A stretch of DNA of 64,000 nucleotides from Archegozetes longisetosus (lineage: Eukaryota; Arthropoda; Arachnida; Sarcoptiformes; Trhypochthoniidae): positions 3,312,242 through 3,376,241 of the forward strand of contig JAEMBT020000009.1 in the NCBI GenBank assembly GCA_018873245.2, written 5' to 3'. The position numbers and the translations under genes are program-made. The notes beneath the pieces were generated by a model that was not told the DNA's origin, searched no databases, and worked only from the letters and a program-made list of their open reading frames with translations. The stretch's first letter is position 1. Each line of letters starts with the position of its first letter. Positions 11,392-24,416 of this stretch are shown one piece after another.

Positions 11392-14076
11392 TTATTTTTT
11401 ATTAATTATAATCATACTTAACACTAGAAAAATTAGACTTGAAAACAGATTGATAGTAAATCCATATAAGACACTAAGTTTTCTTAAACCATATCCTTTT
11501 AACATAATATCCTTGATCGCATCAATGGGTAGTATCAGAGGACTTAAATAGAATATGTCTCTCAGGGGTCTGTCCAGAGATTCAATCGGCCACATAATGC
11601 CTGAAGTAAAACATTGTGGAAATGCTATAAAGATTGTAAGTATTATAGCTACAAATTCATCATTTGCTATCGAGGATATCAGGAATCCAGTTGATATGGA
11701 ACTAATGGCTTGAGATAATAACAAGAAAAATAATAATATTATTGAGCCTTCATTTCTATTATTGAATATGAAGAAAACTACGAAAAACATAAGCAATATC
11801 TGTATTAATGTTAATACTATATTAGTTATTAAATGTGATATTAACACCAATTTGTAACTGACACCAGCAATCAATGACCTTTCAAAGAGACCATCTTTAC
11901 GTTCCAATAATAATGCAAATGAAGATGTGACCATTGATGAAAGGTATAGCATATATAACAATAATCCAGATAAATTGTAATCTCTAACCGAAAGATTTTC
12001 ACTATAAGTAGTTCTCTCGACAGATATCGGAGTTTCAAAAGATGTTGAACTTTTTTCGTTATAAACCATAATTAAAAATTTTTCTAAAGATTTTTGTAAA
12101 GAAATCATGAAATATTTATTATAATCGACTATTGAATTGTCGAGGTATAAGTGTAAACTGCTTTCATCTATAGTTTTGTTGTCTATATTGAATGGATCTT
12201 CAATTCTGTCATCAATAGCTTGAGAATAGTTTTGTTTGAAATGAATAACAGCTAACGCTTTGTTATTGTATATGGAATTGAGTGCTGAATCGAGTGTCGA
12301 ATAGTTGACAGGTTTAATGATGTGTTGATCAATGCTTACCAATGAAGATAACAATTTTTGGCTATAATATGGATCTATATCTTCATTGAAGATTGCTGTT
12401 TCAATCTATAATGATAAAATCTTATTAGATTATACTGGACATACTCATGAAAGCTTAAATTTATTCTCTGATGAGATTTCTAGTATTGTGTCAAAGCTTC
12501 GTAGAAATAATATCGGAAACTTAATTGTTATTATCGAGACGATCAGATCTTATGGTTAAGACTCAATTCGACTAATTTTAATTCTATAAAAAATTCTACA
12601 GATTTTTAAACAGTTATAATTTTAAAAGAATAACATAAACGATTTTCAAAGTCGATTGAGTTAATCAAAAAATATTTTGGTGAGTGTATAAAAATTTTTA
12701 GTAATTAGTCTCTTAATACTAGTCTTATAGAACTACAAGGTTTATATTAAAGATTTCTCAGCAGACTCTAATTTAATAGCTGTAAAGTTTTTAGGGAATA
12801 CTAGAAACCTCAACATTAATTAAGATTTACAGATTTGAGAAAAATGTTTTAAAATTCATACATATATTGTTTCTTTGCTAAACATCAGGCTAAAACCTAG
12901 AATTTGTATGGCTGGCAATAAAAACAACAGGATACTTGAATAACCCATTTGACTGATTTTCAGAAAATTTCGTCGAATTAAAATTAAAATGATCCAAAAT
13001 ATTGTTCCCCAATTTTGATCTTTAGAAATATTTTCAAACATTTTGTCTTTTTTTGGATCACAAGTCAAGGAATTCAGTTTATTGTTAGCTTTGTTTCTAT
13101 TTGTTTTACAGCTCGTATCGCTATCGTCATCACCCAAACAAATTTTGAGAAATATTTTTTCTAAACTCATTTCATTGTATTTTTCCATAAGAACAGAAGG
13201 TTTTTCTTCAACTAACAATCTTCCGTTTCTCATGAATGCGACTTTATTTGCATGAGTCGCTTCTTCAACATATTGTGTAACAAATAGAATAGTCAGTCCC
13301 TGTTCACATTTGTTACAAAGATATTTCCAAATATGACTGGTTGTCATCAAATCTATTCCAACAGTTGGTTCGTCAAGAATTACAAGTTTTGAATCATTAA
13401 GTAAAGCAACCGCGAGTGAAACTACTCTTTGTTGACCTCCTGATAATTCACTTATAACTTTATTGTCTTCAGGAATACTCAAGACTTCATCTAATTTTTG
13501 TTTTCTGTTAATGAATTAAAAATTCTATTTTAAACAAACGAATTTGTTTTCTGAAAAGCTGGTTGATGTCAATTATACAAAAACAGTTAGTGATCTCGTA
13601 CGAATTTATACTATTAATTAAGGTGACAGAAAATGATTATTACCTGACCAATTATAATTAAGATAAGGTTTTGAAATGATGTTTTCGAGTATTAAAAAGT
13701 GATGATGATCATTTGAGAAATTAAGATTCTTATACTTCATTTCTTACCTTTCAATGTAATCCTGTTTAGAAATCCGAAAAATTCTGGTAAAATAATCAAA
13801 AGTTTGACCAACAGTGAATTGTAGACATAGAGCACATTCTTGAGGCATATAACTTATTAAACTATTGGCTAAACCTGGTTCATGGCCTAAAACAGTAACC
13901 GAACCATTTTTAGGCTTAATTCTACCGAATATCAGCCTTAAAAGAGTAGTCTTTCCACAACCACTCGGACCAAGAAGTGCATAGATTTCATTTTGTCTGA
14001 TATTTGCACTAATACTATTGAGTATGATTTGTTTGTTATATTTAAATGAAACTTCATTTATTTGAATTGCATCCAT
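11392..14076 (-). CDS. ABC half-transporter (ABCH/ABCG-like), copy 2, intact
   Basis: Three exons join in frame: 14,076-13,748 (donor GTAAGAAA), 13,504-12,862 (acceptor AACAG, donor GTATGAAT) and 12,405-11,392 (acceptor TTATAG). Lengths 329+643+1,014 nt give 661 aa. The order is nucleotide-binding domain then membrane domain: Walker A GPSGCGKTT at about residue 35, signature LSGGQQ and Walker B LVILDEPT in exon 2, one membrane helix at the end of exon 2 and about five more in exon 3, with a coupling-helix motif ERKDGLFERS. The family exports lipids or xenobiotics as dimers. The switch-His position reads VTQYVEEA, with Gln in place of His, in all three copies, so ATP turnover may be altered. 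It lies about 8.2 kb from copy 1 in a tandem duplication. Start chosen at the first ATG of exon 1, conserved among copies. Confidence 0.82.
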
Positions 14077-15469
14077 TTTAAGAAACTTAATAAAATATAT
14101 TTTTCAATTCTTAGATATAAGTTTCTTATTTCTTTTAATATAACAGGTTTTAAGGCCCTTCCAGTAATTAATAGCAAGGTTTGTGTTGCGCATTTTAATC
14201 ACTTATGAATATATTTTTCATTATCAGTTTTCTAGTAGAAAAGAAAACTTTTAAAAATTTAAATAACCAGTTTTCATACAGAAGTAGTTACTCTTTCCAA
14301 TGTAAAAAAGAAATGTTAACGCTTGATATTTGTATGATTAAAACATGAAGTCTTAACATAAAATTTTCTCTTGGGCAAAATAAGATAGAATGTCATGATT
14401 ATAAGATAACTAATTTTTTATTAACTAAAATTCAGTACACATTACATTTATTAGAAAAGTATGTGCATGACCAGCTGCACACCTCTTATGACCACATAGC
14501 ATTTATACGCCGCTTGCATAAGTACATATTGTTAATGTTTTATAACTGCATGTTTTACAAATTAAGTCTTTTTAAAATTTTCTCTTCGACAAACTAGATA
14601 AATGTCACGAGATTTTGAAATATAATTTTTTAATTAACCTTAATAAGGGCATAACCTTGGTTTGAAAAAGGGCCTCAACTTTGAGATATTTGATTCGTAG
14701 TAATTCTGTAAAAACTTTACAAACCCATTAACGTTAATAACTGTCTAGTTGCATATCTTTCGATTAATATTTCTGAATTCTTACCAAATATATGCCGTTT
14801 GTGAATAAAATAGTCTTAAAAGCCTTATTACTTTTATTAGTAGTAGAACTAAGTCCATCAAGCTTCCTTCATATAAAGTGCAACACCGAAGAGGTTTTTT
14901 TATCTTTGGGCAACTATTGCGCAATGTATTGATTGTTCATTTAAAGTTGTTTTTTCAATAAATGTGTTAAATGTCCGTCTTTGACTACTTATTAAATGCG
15001 AAGATCAACACTAGTCCCCTAAGGATAAAACGATCTCTTTTGAACATAAATTTAATCAGACGATAAAATTTCATTAATATCACGGTCTGTAGATGATAAG
15101 TTTCAAAAATTGTTTTGATGACACTCTGAAAAGCCCATCATAAAAATGTCTTCGCAGATATACATTAAGCCAAGATTTGTCATTAAATTTATCGCAAAAT
15201 TAAATCAAAGTGCAGTATAGTTCATAATAGTCTAAAAATTGTCTACAAGAACGATACAATGAGTCAAAAACAAGTATTAAATTAATATGTTCAATTTAAA
15301 AATGGTCGTGAAGAAGTTTCCGACACCGAACAAAATATTCATACCGTCACGTTTATTCTCAACGTGAGATAATTTTATGGGATCGCTTTCAATCTCCACA
15401 CACTAGAAAATAAGTGTTGAGTATAAGACTCGATTAAATTCCAGTTCAGCCTGAGGACATTAATTTACA
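14077..15469. other. Upstream flank of ABC copy 2
   Basis: No gene seen. It is paralogous to about 5,930-7,250 up to roughly 15,180; the rest is unassigned AT-rich DNA. Confidence 0.5.
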
Positions 15470-15499
15470 GTGAGTGAATGAGTGAGTGAGTGAGTGAGT

Positions 15500-15592
<93 letters not shown>
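15470..15592. repeat. Compound microsatellite (GAGT)n(GA)n
   Basis: Uninterrupted GTGA/GAGT units pass into about 85 bp of pure GA dinucleotides. Confidence 0.98.
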
Positions 15593-15594
<2 letters not shown>

Positions 15595-15839
15595 TCGTGA
15601 ATAGATGGAAGTTGGTGGTTTAATCAAATGGAAAGTATTTTGAGCATGATAAAAGTTTGGCTAAAGAATATTGCCGGAAAGTCTATGGGATTCTGCCTAA
15701 TTTGGCACTCGGGATCTGATGATATATTTTAATAGAGGTCATCAGCCTGATCAAAATTGCCAATGGGCCCACCTCCGTACAACTTATAGTTTAAGCGTTA
15801 GATGGCGTTAAAGTTTTAAAATGGGATAAAATATAGATT

Positions 15840-16740
15840 TATTCGGTGGATATTAAGGATATCGAAAATGGTTTGCACATTGTTATCAGCGTTAAATTCT
15901 ACATCGAAACCATTTATCATATGAAGGCTTCGTTTCCAAAAGGGCTTAAACGCCAAAATTTTAAAAACTGTTACACATTCATTCTTATGCATTTAGATAC
16001 GAGGAACTTGAAAAGGTTTGAAATTCTCTGAAATGTCTAAATATTGTGGAAAAATGAGATCAAAAATTAAGTTTTTTCCAAAAAGTCTTAAATCTATCGG
16101 CAATTTATTTCCAAAAGGACTTATATCCCATTTAGACCAATTAAAAACCAGAAAAATGACGAAATTCATTGTTTCTGCCACACGAGGGGAGGCAAAAAGC
16201 ATCTCTCGTTATTTAGTTTAATTTTATGAAAATTCGTTTTAAACATTGATATTAGAGCAAATTCTATCAAAAATAGAAATTAATCGTCTAATGAATGAAC
16301 AATTAAAGTTTAGAAAAATAAAAACTCACTAAATTTGTGTTAACTTTTCCCTTCTCACTAGGATTTAAGACCTTTTGGAATAAAAGTTTGCTTCAACTCC
16401 AAAAGGTCTTATATCCGAAAATATTTTCATTAATTAAAAGTTTTCTAATTAAGTTTGATTTTTCTAACTACACTTTTCTGGCTATGTTTTCCTATCTTTT
16501 AAATAAAAACAAGACTTCAAACGGATTGAACAAGAAATAAACTTTTTAAAGGTTTTTTGTGTTTTTCTTCGTTTCGCATTTTTTGGATATAAGCCCTTTT
16601 GGAAACGTTGCCTTAATATATTCAAAAGTCTTAGAATCGAAAAATTCGACACAAAATTCGAATATCTCGAAAACTATTCGATATAAAAAATTTTTGATTT
16701 GATATTCGGATTCAGCGTTAAAAATACATATAGATCCGTT
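15840..16740. repeat. Region with repeated CCAAAAGGNCTTATATCC motif in both orientations
   Basis: Variants of CCAAAAGGRCTTATATCC occur at about 15,937, 16,079, 16,116 and 16,400 on the plus strand and at about 16,588 on the minus strand, with a shorter match near 16,370. The sequence around 15,925-15,960 and the reverse complement of 16,575-16,612 match further. Short frames here repeat a FPKGLI-like peptide on both strands, as expected from an inverted duplication rather than from a gene. No transposon family was recognised. Confidence 0.45.
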
Positions 16741-17113
16741 GAAAACTAAATTTATAAAAAATATATTGTTAAGCTTGAATAATATAAAAAAACTATCAAA
16801 CATGTCTTCACATGGTAAAAACGCTACGGTCTACAGGGAGTCGGCCCCCAGGGCTCCTGTGGTTCTTCAACATGCTACTGGGATGGCGGACTATGAACAG
16901 CGTCAAATTGAGTCTTCCAGCCGTACCCAATTTGATGATAAGGCCCGAATTGATTATATTCTTATAGACAGAGAGGAACAAGGTGTCGAGGCTGAATCTT
17001 CTTATACTTGCTCTTGTGTCCGGGGCCTCAGAACTGTCGGTTGTTGTGCGCACATATCGACAGTTCTATGGTATCTCGGGTATGCACGGGATCATGGCAC
17101 TGGGGCATCATAA
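16739..17113 (+). pseudogene. SWIM-type zinc-finger fragment, probably transposon-derived
   Basis: The open frame has 124 codons; the recognisable part begins near 16,802. Its C-terminal third has YTCSCVRGLRTVGCCAHIS, which fits the CxC…CxH SWIM zinc finger, followed by VLWYLGYARD. SWIM fingers of this kind are found in DNA-transposon-derived proteins. No catalytic domain is present upstream, so it is a fragment. The stretch 16,801-17,250 is clearly richer in G+C than its surroundings, which suggests insertion of foreign or repeat DNA. Function of the fragment alone is unknown. Confidence 0.5.
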
Positions 17114-18671
17114 CCAGGTGGTGCCGCTCCCCTACTTGGTAGGGTAGTGGCAGCCATACTCTCTTATGAGGTTGTGACCCACCTGGCTGGGTAGACCCAT
17201 CCCGGGTCACCCCCTATAGACGGATGTTGGTCCTACCCCTTCCCCTAGTTTGCAATTAGAATATGAATAAATGTACGGTATATATAGGTATTTTAATCTT
17301 TAAAATAATACTAAAATTCCTTAATCTAAGCACCCTTTCAAAATATTGAAATTTAGCCTTAATGTATCGACTCAGGATTAGTGATTTAATATGAATTGAC
17401 CCCCATATATCAGATATCTGTTAAAGTATCAGCTATAGGGTTTGCCCTCTATCACCCAAGCGATACGTTTTAGCAAGTTGAGGCCAAGATATATTTATTC
17501 TATCCATTATGAGCTTACAAATGATACAATATGTCAGTTTGGAGGTGCGAAAATTAGTTCGGTTTTTGGGAATCTCCTTGAACTTTTAATAGTCTATCTT
17601 CTAAGGGGATATACTAACTGAGGTTAAACGTTGTATACTCTTGTAGTACTCGATAGGATCTTTCAAATGATATAGGAGGCGCCGCGGCGCAAAAATAGGC
17701 CAAAATGGGCATTCTTCTTTGCTTGCAACTGCAACTTTATATCTATTGAACTTTTACTCATACTTTAGATTGTAGTTATTTTAACGTTAATTTGTCATAT
17801 ATTCTGTTTGGTTTTCTATAGCATACGTTTTTCAGGTAAATTTTCATGTGAAAAGTTATAGTTAAAGAAACTCTAAAATATGTTTAATAAAAGTGTAATT
17901 TCGAGGAAATAATCTTAAATAAGAAAGAAAACTAATCATAAGTCAAATCAAATAGAGTTGAAAATGTATTATCTCATCTCTGTATAAACTGTGTTCAATA
18001 AATAATTGTTTTATTAAGAATGACTAATTTTTCATAAGTACTATAACTTAGCAATACCTGATTACACGTGCAGTTACATTTTTCGGTCTCGACTATATAC
18101 ATATTGTTTTATTTTCTCTAGCGTACTATCGACCAAAAAAGTATATTTTAAATAGAACTTTGTCGCGCCTCACTTAGGGATCACTACATTTAATATTTAT
18201 GTAATCAACATTTTGAAAATTTTAATAAACTTCAGTTCGGATCTGACTTATAGCAAAACAAAATAATGAACTTTTGCACAAATCGTTTTACTGATAACGA
18301 GTTCATAAACAACATCTGCAAACAAATTTCTCTTAAACATGTAAAAAGGCCACAATTATCTGAAGAGACACGATGGTTGCTAAATATATTATATTCTCGG
18401 ACGCAATTAATTAAGTGATGGTATGCAATAACCAGTAATTTCTTGATCAGTATTTCATATGAAAAAGACTTTCTAATACTATTAAAGTGTAGAGACATAA
18501 AGCACGACATATATTAAATAAGATTTTTAGCTAAATTAGTCTGTTTATTAGATAAATAAACGTTTCAATGAAACAAAACATTAAATTTTGAGAGACAATA
18601 GTAAAATTAATAATAAATTATACAAAACTAAAATTGAATATATAATAAATGAGTTTAAGTAATATTCTAAA
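17114..18671. other. Unassigned, GC-rich at left then AT-rich
   Basis: 17,114-17,245 is an unusually GC-rich tail continuous with the SWIM fragment. From 17,250 on no gene is seen. About 18,175-18,330 recurs at 27,545-27,690 as a dispersed or duplicated segment. Confidence 0.4.
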
Positions 18672-19187
18672 TAGGGTGACCACCCGTCCCGTTTTTGACG
18701 GGACAGCCCCGTCTTTTTAAAGATAAAAGACAAATCCCGTCACAACAAAAACTCTCGACGGGACAATTAGTTGTCCCGTTTCTCAATTCTCATTTTTAAA
18801 AATATGCTTAGAAGTTATTTCTTAGAAATTAAAACATTGAATTTGTTTTATAAATGATAACGGATAAGAAATCCAGTCTAATGTTTTGAACACCTGTGGT
18901 TTAAAATCAAAAGTTATTGAATTAACCTTTTCTGCCTTGACATATCTGACATAAACCAGTATTTCTTACTTTTGAATAACTTTTGAAAGATGCCATTTCT
19001 AAGAAAAAATATACTTTTGAAATCAACCATGGCTAATAGTGTTCAATGTTTTAATATTAGAATGTAATGTTTGACACCTAAATATCTGTAATGCCAAATA
19101 AAAACGGCATTTTTCTTTTAAAAATGTAAGGGTCCACTCTTTGATATTTTTGTCCCGTCATGAGTCAAGCCAGAGGTGGTCACCCTA
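18672..19187. mobile_element. hAT-type MITE, 516 bp, 8-bp target duplication
   Basis: The ends are TAGGGTGACCACC and its exact complement GGTGGTCACCCTA. The flanks are perfect 8-bp direct repeats ATTCTAAA (18,664-18,671 and 19,188-19,195), the length made by hAT transposases. Subterminal CCCGT/ACGGG words repeat on the left side (GTCCCGTTTTTGACGGGAC). There is no coding capacity. Confidence 0.88.
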
Positions 19188-19781
19188 ATTCTAAAGTAAT
19201 GAGTAATTTGTTCTTTCGAAAGGCATAGTTCGTATCAATACATTTGGGTCTTTTAAAAATGCAATACTGATCAAGAGATGACTAGTTGTTGCATACCATC
19301 AATCAATTATTGAAAAAGAAGGAGAAAATGCTAAATATTAAACTATTTACTTGCATTAAACTTTTCTCAATTTTTTATTTGATGAATTTAAATTCGATAC
19401 AATTTATAACACTTACAGATTTAAAGATAAGTTTTGAATTTTAGGACTCATTATTGGAAATAATACTTATCAAAATAATATGAAAGAATTATTTATTCAT
19501 TCCTTCCCTTATTTAGTTCAATTCTGATTGGCTTTTACTGTTTTAAAGTGCACATTTTAAAATATACTTCTTTGGTCGGTAGTACATTTTTGGGGTAAAG
19601 CTTCATTTATTAACAATAAATTTATTTAAATTTACAAAGAATTTAATAACATATCTAAAGTTAATTGAGAAAAGTTTAGTGATGGATTAAATATTTATAT
19701 CAATTCAGATGATACAAATATAAAATCAACAATTTCAACATAAAACTGAGCCAGAGTTTAGCATAAAAATTATATAATATA

Positions 19782-20327
19782 TTATTCAGACAATTGTTTT
19801 CGACCTAAAATCGCATCTCTATGAGGAAAACGTCCATATTTTTTGACAGTATCGTGATGCTTTTTAGCCCAAAACAAATACTCACTATAGCCTAAGTCAG
19901 TAGCTAACTCAACAGATCTTTTCTGATCATCTAAATTCTCTGAATGATTAAAAGGTGAATACACGTAACGTCGAAAAATCATTGGCATATTTTTATCCCA
20001 ACCCTTATCCACAACAATACGGGCAACAGATAAGGCTTTATCATCTGTCATATAAGCTTCAGGTTTATTACGAAATATATTTCTTGGAACTTGATCTAAA
20101 AGTATGATCAGAGCTAGAGACCCATCAGGAGTTTCCATCCATTGGTCTAATTGTCCTTCTTTTGCCTTCTGGTAGTCATCGCCTAATGCTCTTCGAACTT
20201 GTTCATCATCTTCTTTACAACTGCCATACCAGAAAGATTTTGGTGACAAGTAGTTACTATCTTCTGGTGACCCGAACCAGAACTTTAAAACTTCTTTTAT
20301 ACGATTCGTAGACATAGTTCTTATCAT
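19782..20327 (-). CDS. DUF924-family protein, copy 1
   Basis: The single-exon frame of 181 codons has the family's hallmarks: VLKFWFG at the N-terminus, LLDQVPRNIFR near residues 85-95, RRYVYSPFNHSENL near 119-132, and a C-terminal KYGRFPHRDAILGR. DUF924 proteins are helical, TPR-like and of unknown biochemical role; they are common in bacteria and fungi and, as far as I know, uncommon in animals. The absence of introns and the bacterial-type family raise the possibility of horizontal transfer into the host lineage, but in-genome neighbours are ordinary host repeats, so bacterial contamination is unlikely. The ATG at 20,327 is followed after two codons by another in-frame ATG; either may be used. 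A near copy lies about 12.2 kb to the right. Confidence 0.82.
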   Translation of the reverse strand: MIRTMSTNRIKEVLKFWFGSPEDSNYLSPKSFWYGSCKEDDEQVRRALGDDYQKAKEGQLDQWMETPDGSLALIILLDQVPRNIFRNKPEAYMTDDKALSVARIVVDKGWDKNMPMIFRRYVYSPFNHSENLDDQKRSVELATDLGYSEYLFWAKKHHDTVKKYGRFPHRDAILGRKQLSE

Positions 20328-21090
20328 TTATCAATATTTAGTTTTATGTCAGATTCAAAACTTGCTTCCGATCTGAAATTGTAATAAATGAAATGGTTTT
20401 TAATATAAAAGTTTAGAAGATGTTTTGAAGTTTAGAAAATGTTCTTGCTATAGATTTTTATTTTTCCAATTTCATCTTTAATTTTTATTTCATTATTTTT
20501 AGTGAAATTTTATACAATTTCTTTGTAGTTTTGAGAAATGATTAAATTGAAATCTTGGTAAGTGCTACCACTTTTATTGTTACTGTGTATGCAATATACA
20601 GTTGTGACAAAAGTAATTTTCTGAAGAACTTTTGAATTTTCAAACTTATTAATAAACCATTAGGTCTTTGAAATAAAATTATCCAAAGTTCTTATTTTTA
20701 AAAAATCATATGTTAAAATTTCTAAATTGAATCGGAAAAGTTTTTGAGCCACATGTTTGCTTCCCTGTTCAAATTTTAGCTTTGGTTCAATTAATATAAT
20801 AGTCAAATTGCACAATCAGAAACTTTTTTAGCTTTCATTTTTATCTAAGGCTAACAAAAATAAAACTAATCATTCAACACCGTCTTTGATAAAGATACAA
20901 ATCTCATCAATTTACTAGTCATATAAAATAATTTTAATTATTCAGTTATTATTTTGCAGTCGAACTCGTTGGGAAAGGGGTCAACACATCTATCATCTTA
21001 ATACTACAATTCGATGAATTTTTATTGTCATTTAAAAGATACTCGAAACCTTTAATAAAAATCTAATTATATGTTGAGACACAGCTTATA

Positions 21091-22004
21091 AGGCCCTACG
21101 ACTAAAAATTTGTACAAGATTCAAAATGCTTTGACTTTTTTTTTATTACTAAACGGAATTTAAATAGTAAAGGAGCATTAAATAAGCTTTAGTTCAACAT
21201 AAAGTTTGATCCACTATCTGTCGCTTTTCCAACGTTAGTCTTCACTTTCTTCATGCGGTCAATTATCGCTTCTGGACAAATTTCGCGCAACTTTTTTCTA
21301 GTGCGAGTCTTCAAATAATCAATATCTTTAGCTCTTTCAGTTATTTTTATAAATTTTAGACTTATGGCAACTCCGAAACTTCTGAATTAGTGGTAATTGG
21401 GGGACGTTTGGTGGATTATGTGTGTGTTTGATAAACCTTATACCAAATTTATTTAATATTGAAATCATGTTCTTCGCGTAATAGGCTGTTACCAAATCTG
21501 GCCAAAAAACTTATTTGCCGACCCCATCACACTTCTTTAGGAGTAGAAACAGTCTCTTCTCTATACACTCTTTAGAATCAAAATTTCAATCAATGGCGCA
21601 ATTTTTAGGGCACAAACAAGCAAAACAAAATTTTGAACGAACTTTCAACCTTTCTTATGGTTCATTTTGATGGCTTTGTGACCTGAACCATTGGATCTTT
21701 TCAATGGTATGTTATTCTCTACACAACTAATTATAAGTCAATTTTCTTTCAAGTCCTATTTGAATAAAGTGCGCAAATAGTTCTTTTTCGTCTGTTTTTC
21801 ATTGAAACTTATCAAAATTGTCCAGAGATGATAATTGACCTCATGAAGTAAGTGAAGACTAATGTTGGAAAAGCGACAGATAGTGGACCAAACTTTATGT
21901 TGAACCAAAGCTTATATAATGCTCTTTTACTTTTTAAATTCTTTTTAGTAATAAAAAAAGTTATAGCATTTTGAGTCTTATGCAAATTTTCAGTCGTAGG
22001 ACCT
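21091..22004 (-). mobile_element. Mariner-like element, 914 bp, with decayed transposase
   Basis: Long inverted repeats of about 165 bp bound the element (21,091-21,260 against 21,840-22,004), starting AGGCCCTACGAC on the left and the complement of AGGTCCTACGAC on the right, each next to a TA dinucleotide. Minus-strand translation of the middle shows transposase remains such as VFWPDLVTAYYAK and NPPNVPQ, with several stops and shifts. This fits a Tc1/mariner superfamily catalytic core. It is inactive. Confidence 0.8.
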
Positions 22005-23704
22005 TAAATTTGATATGAATATAAATTATAAATTCAAGAATTGTGGTATAATTATAATTATGGAAATGTCTCTGAGACGATACTTGATATCATTTTATCA
22101 TATGATCCATTTTAACGGTATGTAATTCAAGTATGCTCTTTAACGCATGTTAATATTAAATTCTGTAAAACGAATCACATGATAAAATGATCGAAAGTAT
22201 CATTCCAGTGCCATTCCCTCAATTAACAAATTAAGTGAGAAAGTGACTTCTACACCATATCTAAATATTCGCAAACTTTTCTCAACTGGTCGTATTCCTA
22301 TACTCTTTGTTGACATACAATTCACCACTTGGTTTTGTAGTGCAAGAACTATCCCGATCAATGCCAACATCTAATGTTCTATTCCTCCTCTAATTCTCTA
22401 TATATTTAATTATTATAATACAGAGAGTGAAGCCTTAAAAGTTCTGTTTATACGACCCTCTTTCAATTATTCACTCTAAGTTCTACTTCTAATACATACA
22501 ACATAGAGTAAAGGTATAGAGTCTTCATTCAATGGGTGTGAAGAGAACCAAATTTCGAGCCTCAGCAACTGCCTAATGTTCAATTATACACTTAAAATAT
22601 ATCTGATATATGTACGTAAAATACAATAAATGATAAAATCTGTATAAGTTTTACCAAAAGGGAAAGACAATAAAAATTATCAAAAAGAAAAGTTAACATT
22701 GCCTGTATTTGAAGAAAGCCCTTTACTAACTAAACGCTGCCCCTAGTGCTTAACTTTTCAAAGTTATATGAAACGACGGGCTCTGCATGTTTAATTATTT
22801 AAAATTTAGAATGCATATAAGAAATATATGTCCGTATCTTTTCAATCTTCTACTCGATTCAATAATTGATTAGATGTCATCTATTTTTTGGTTTCTCAGG
22901 CTTTGAGTATCTATTTCTAATAATCTTTGACATCAGCTGTCGAGCATTAGATAAGGTTTAAAATAGAATAAAACTTAAAAGACTTGTTAAAAATTGTATA
23001 AATTTTTATACTCCATAATATAACTTTCTAATTTATTTATAATTCATGGCTTCAATTCATTCCTTAAATATATTAACTTCGATTAGATGTTTATTTTAAA
23101 TAAAATATAGCTTAATAATATATTAATAATTGATTTACGCACGAAATCAAATTAAATAGAGATTTGAAATTCAGAAAAGTTAAAGATTGTGATATGAAGA
23201 TTGCATTTTGGATGATTATTTTTCTCACATAATAATCAGTAAATACTTTTATAAATCATGAATTGACTGGTACTTTTCAATTCTTGATAAACCGTTTATC
23301 AGAAATACAAATATATTTATTGTTGCCTACATTCACGTCTATGTTTAGTGAAAATTTTATGATTTATTTCGTAAAAATAGCGTAAATATTTAGTACATTT
23401 GCTCAAAATGCTTAATAGCTTTGGATAAAAGTAGGGTAGATTAGAAATAGTATGGAAGTGTTGGATAATTATGAATGAGATTTGAAGGTTAGATTAGGCA
23501 ATAGATTGGCTCTCAATTCATGAATAAATCTCTTAGTATATATTTATACTGGAAACTAACCAACTGTAGAACTTCAGATTTTTCCTGGAATCTTCTACTA
23601 ATAGGGATTAGCAAGAATATTAAAAATTTGAATTTTATTTTAGCAGGATATATTATCATGCATGAAATATGAGTGAAGACCTCATCGATTTTACTATGTG
23701 GTCA

Positions 23705-24300
23705 GCCACGTTTTCATGAGTTTGTCGCTATTACTAATGAATCACATGAGCTAAAACCTAAAATAAGATATTGCTGAAAACTACCGAATGTTCTAACTCA
23801 AATGATATTATACTTAGAGGCTTAGAGCCAAAGTGAACAAAGTTGGACCTATGTCCCCAGAGGTTAGCCCTAGGCTCCTAAGTGTAATTTCGTCGAAATT
23901 GTCTTAATGAGTACTAACAATGACTTATAACATACAAGAGATTAGGCTTGGAGAACCCATGACCTGTGAAGAATATTTTTATGCTTGTAACAGACATTCC
24001 AGCTAAGGGGCCTGTTCTACGGCAGCAAAGTTTATTAAGCGAATACACCCTCTAAATAACTACCATTCATGGTTCTAGAACAATGTGTGGGAATACGAGC
24101 GATTATGGGTGGATTATTACTTGTTTGGTGTATCTAGAGCCAGCCCTTGGGTACCTAGGTTCAACTTTGTTCTCTTTGGCCCTAGGAAACTAACTATGGT
24201 ATCATTTGACTAAGGACGTTAAGTGATTTCCAGCAATATCTAACTTTAGGTTCTAGGTCATGTAGTTCATTAGTAATTATCGTAAAAACATGGAATCGTG
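23705..24300. mobile_element. Non-autonomous element with long inverted repeats
   Basis: The left arm (about 23,730-23,885) pairs with the right arm (about 24,135-24,280) along roughly 150 bp with moderate divergence, for example GATATTGCTG and ACAAAGTTG words in mirrored order. Pairing may reach a further 20-25 bp outward. No coding frame was found. Superfamily undetermined. Confidence 0.6.
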
Positions 24301-24416
24301 ATTAAACTCAATGAAATTTATAGGGCCTTTACTTATATTAAATATATAACTATCTTTAGCTAAAATAAAATCCAAATTCTTAATAAGGAGTTAATTAGAC
24401 CTAGTCTATTCCCTAT

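Larger units (their letters stand above)
19200..23540. repeat. Duplicated host segment, copy C
   Basis: Blocks of this region align in order with 31,600-36,500 (copy A) and, right of the DUF924 gene, with 43,160-44,300 plus 61,650-63,610 (copy B). Clear shared blocks are 20,600-20,950, the DUF924 gene and its flanks, and 23,220-23,540. Copy C carries its own mariner insertion at 21,091-22,004. No further gene was seen in the gaps 20,328-21,090 and 22,005-23,540. Confidence 0.65.

Noticed and set aside
12408-12557. About 48-codon plus-strand frame in the second ABC intron, also present at 4,218-4,367
   Set aside because: Conserved only because the intron was duplicated; no domain, and such lengths are common by chance.
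18232-18510. 92-codon minus frame
   Set aside because: It lies in a dispersed repeat shared with 27.6 kb, where the frame is not kept.
19782-20327. Bacterial contamination as the source of the DUF924 gene
   Set aside because: Two copies lie in host-type duplicated DNA with eukaryotic transposons around them.
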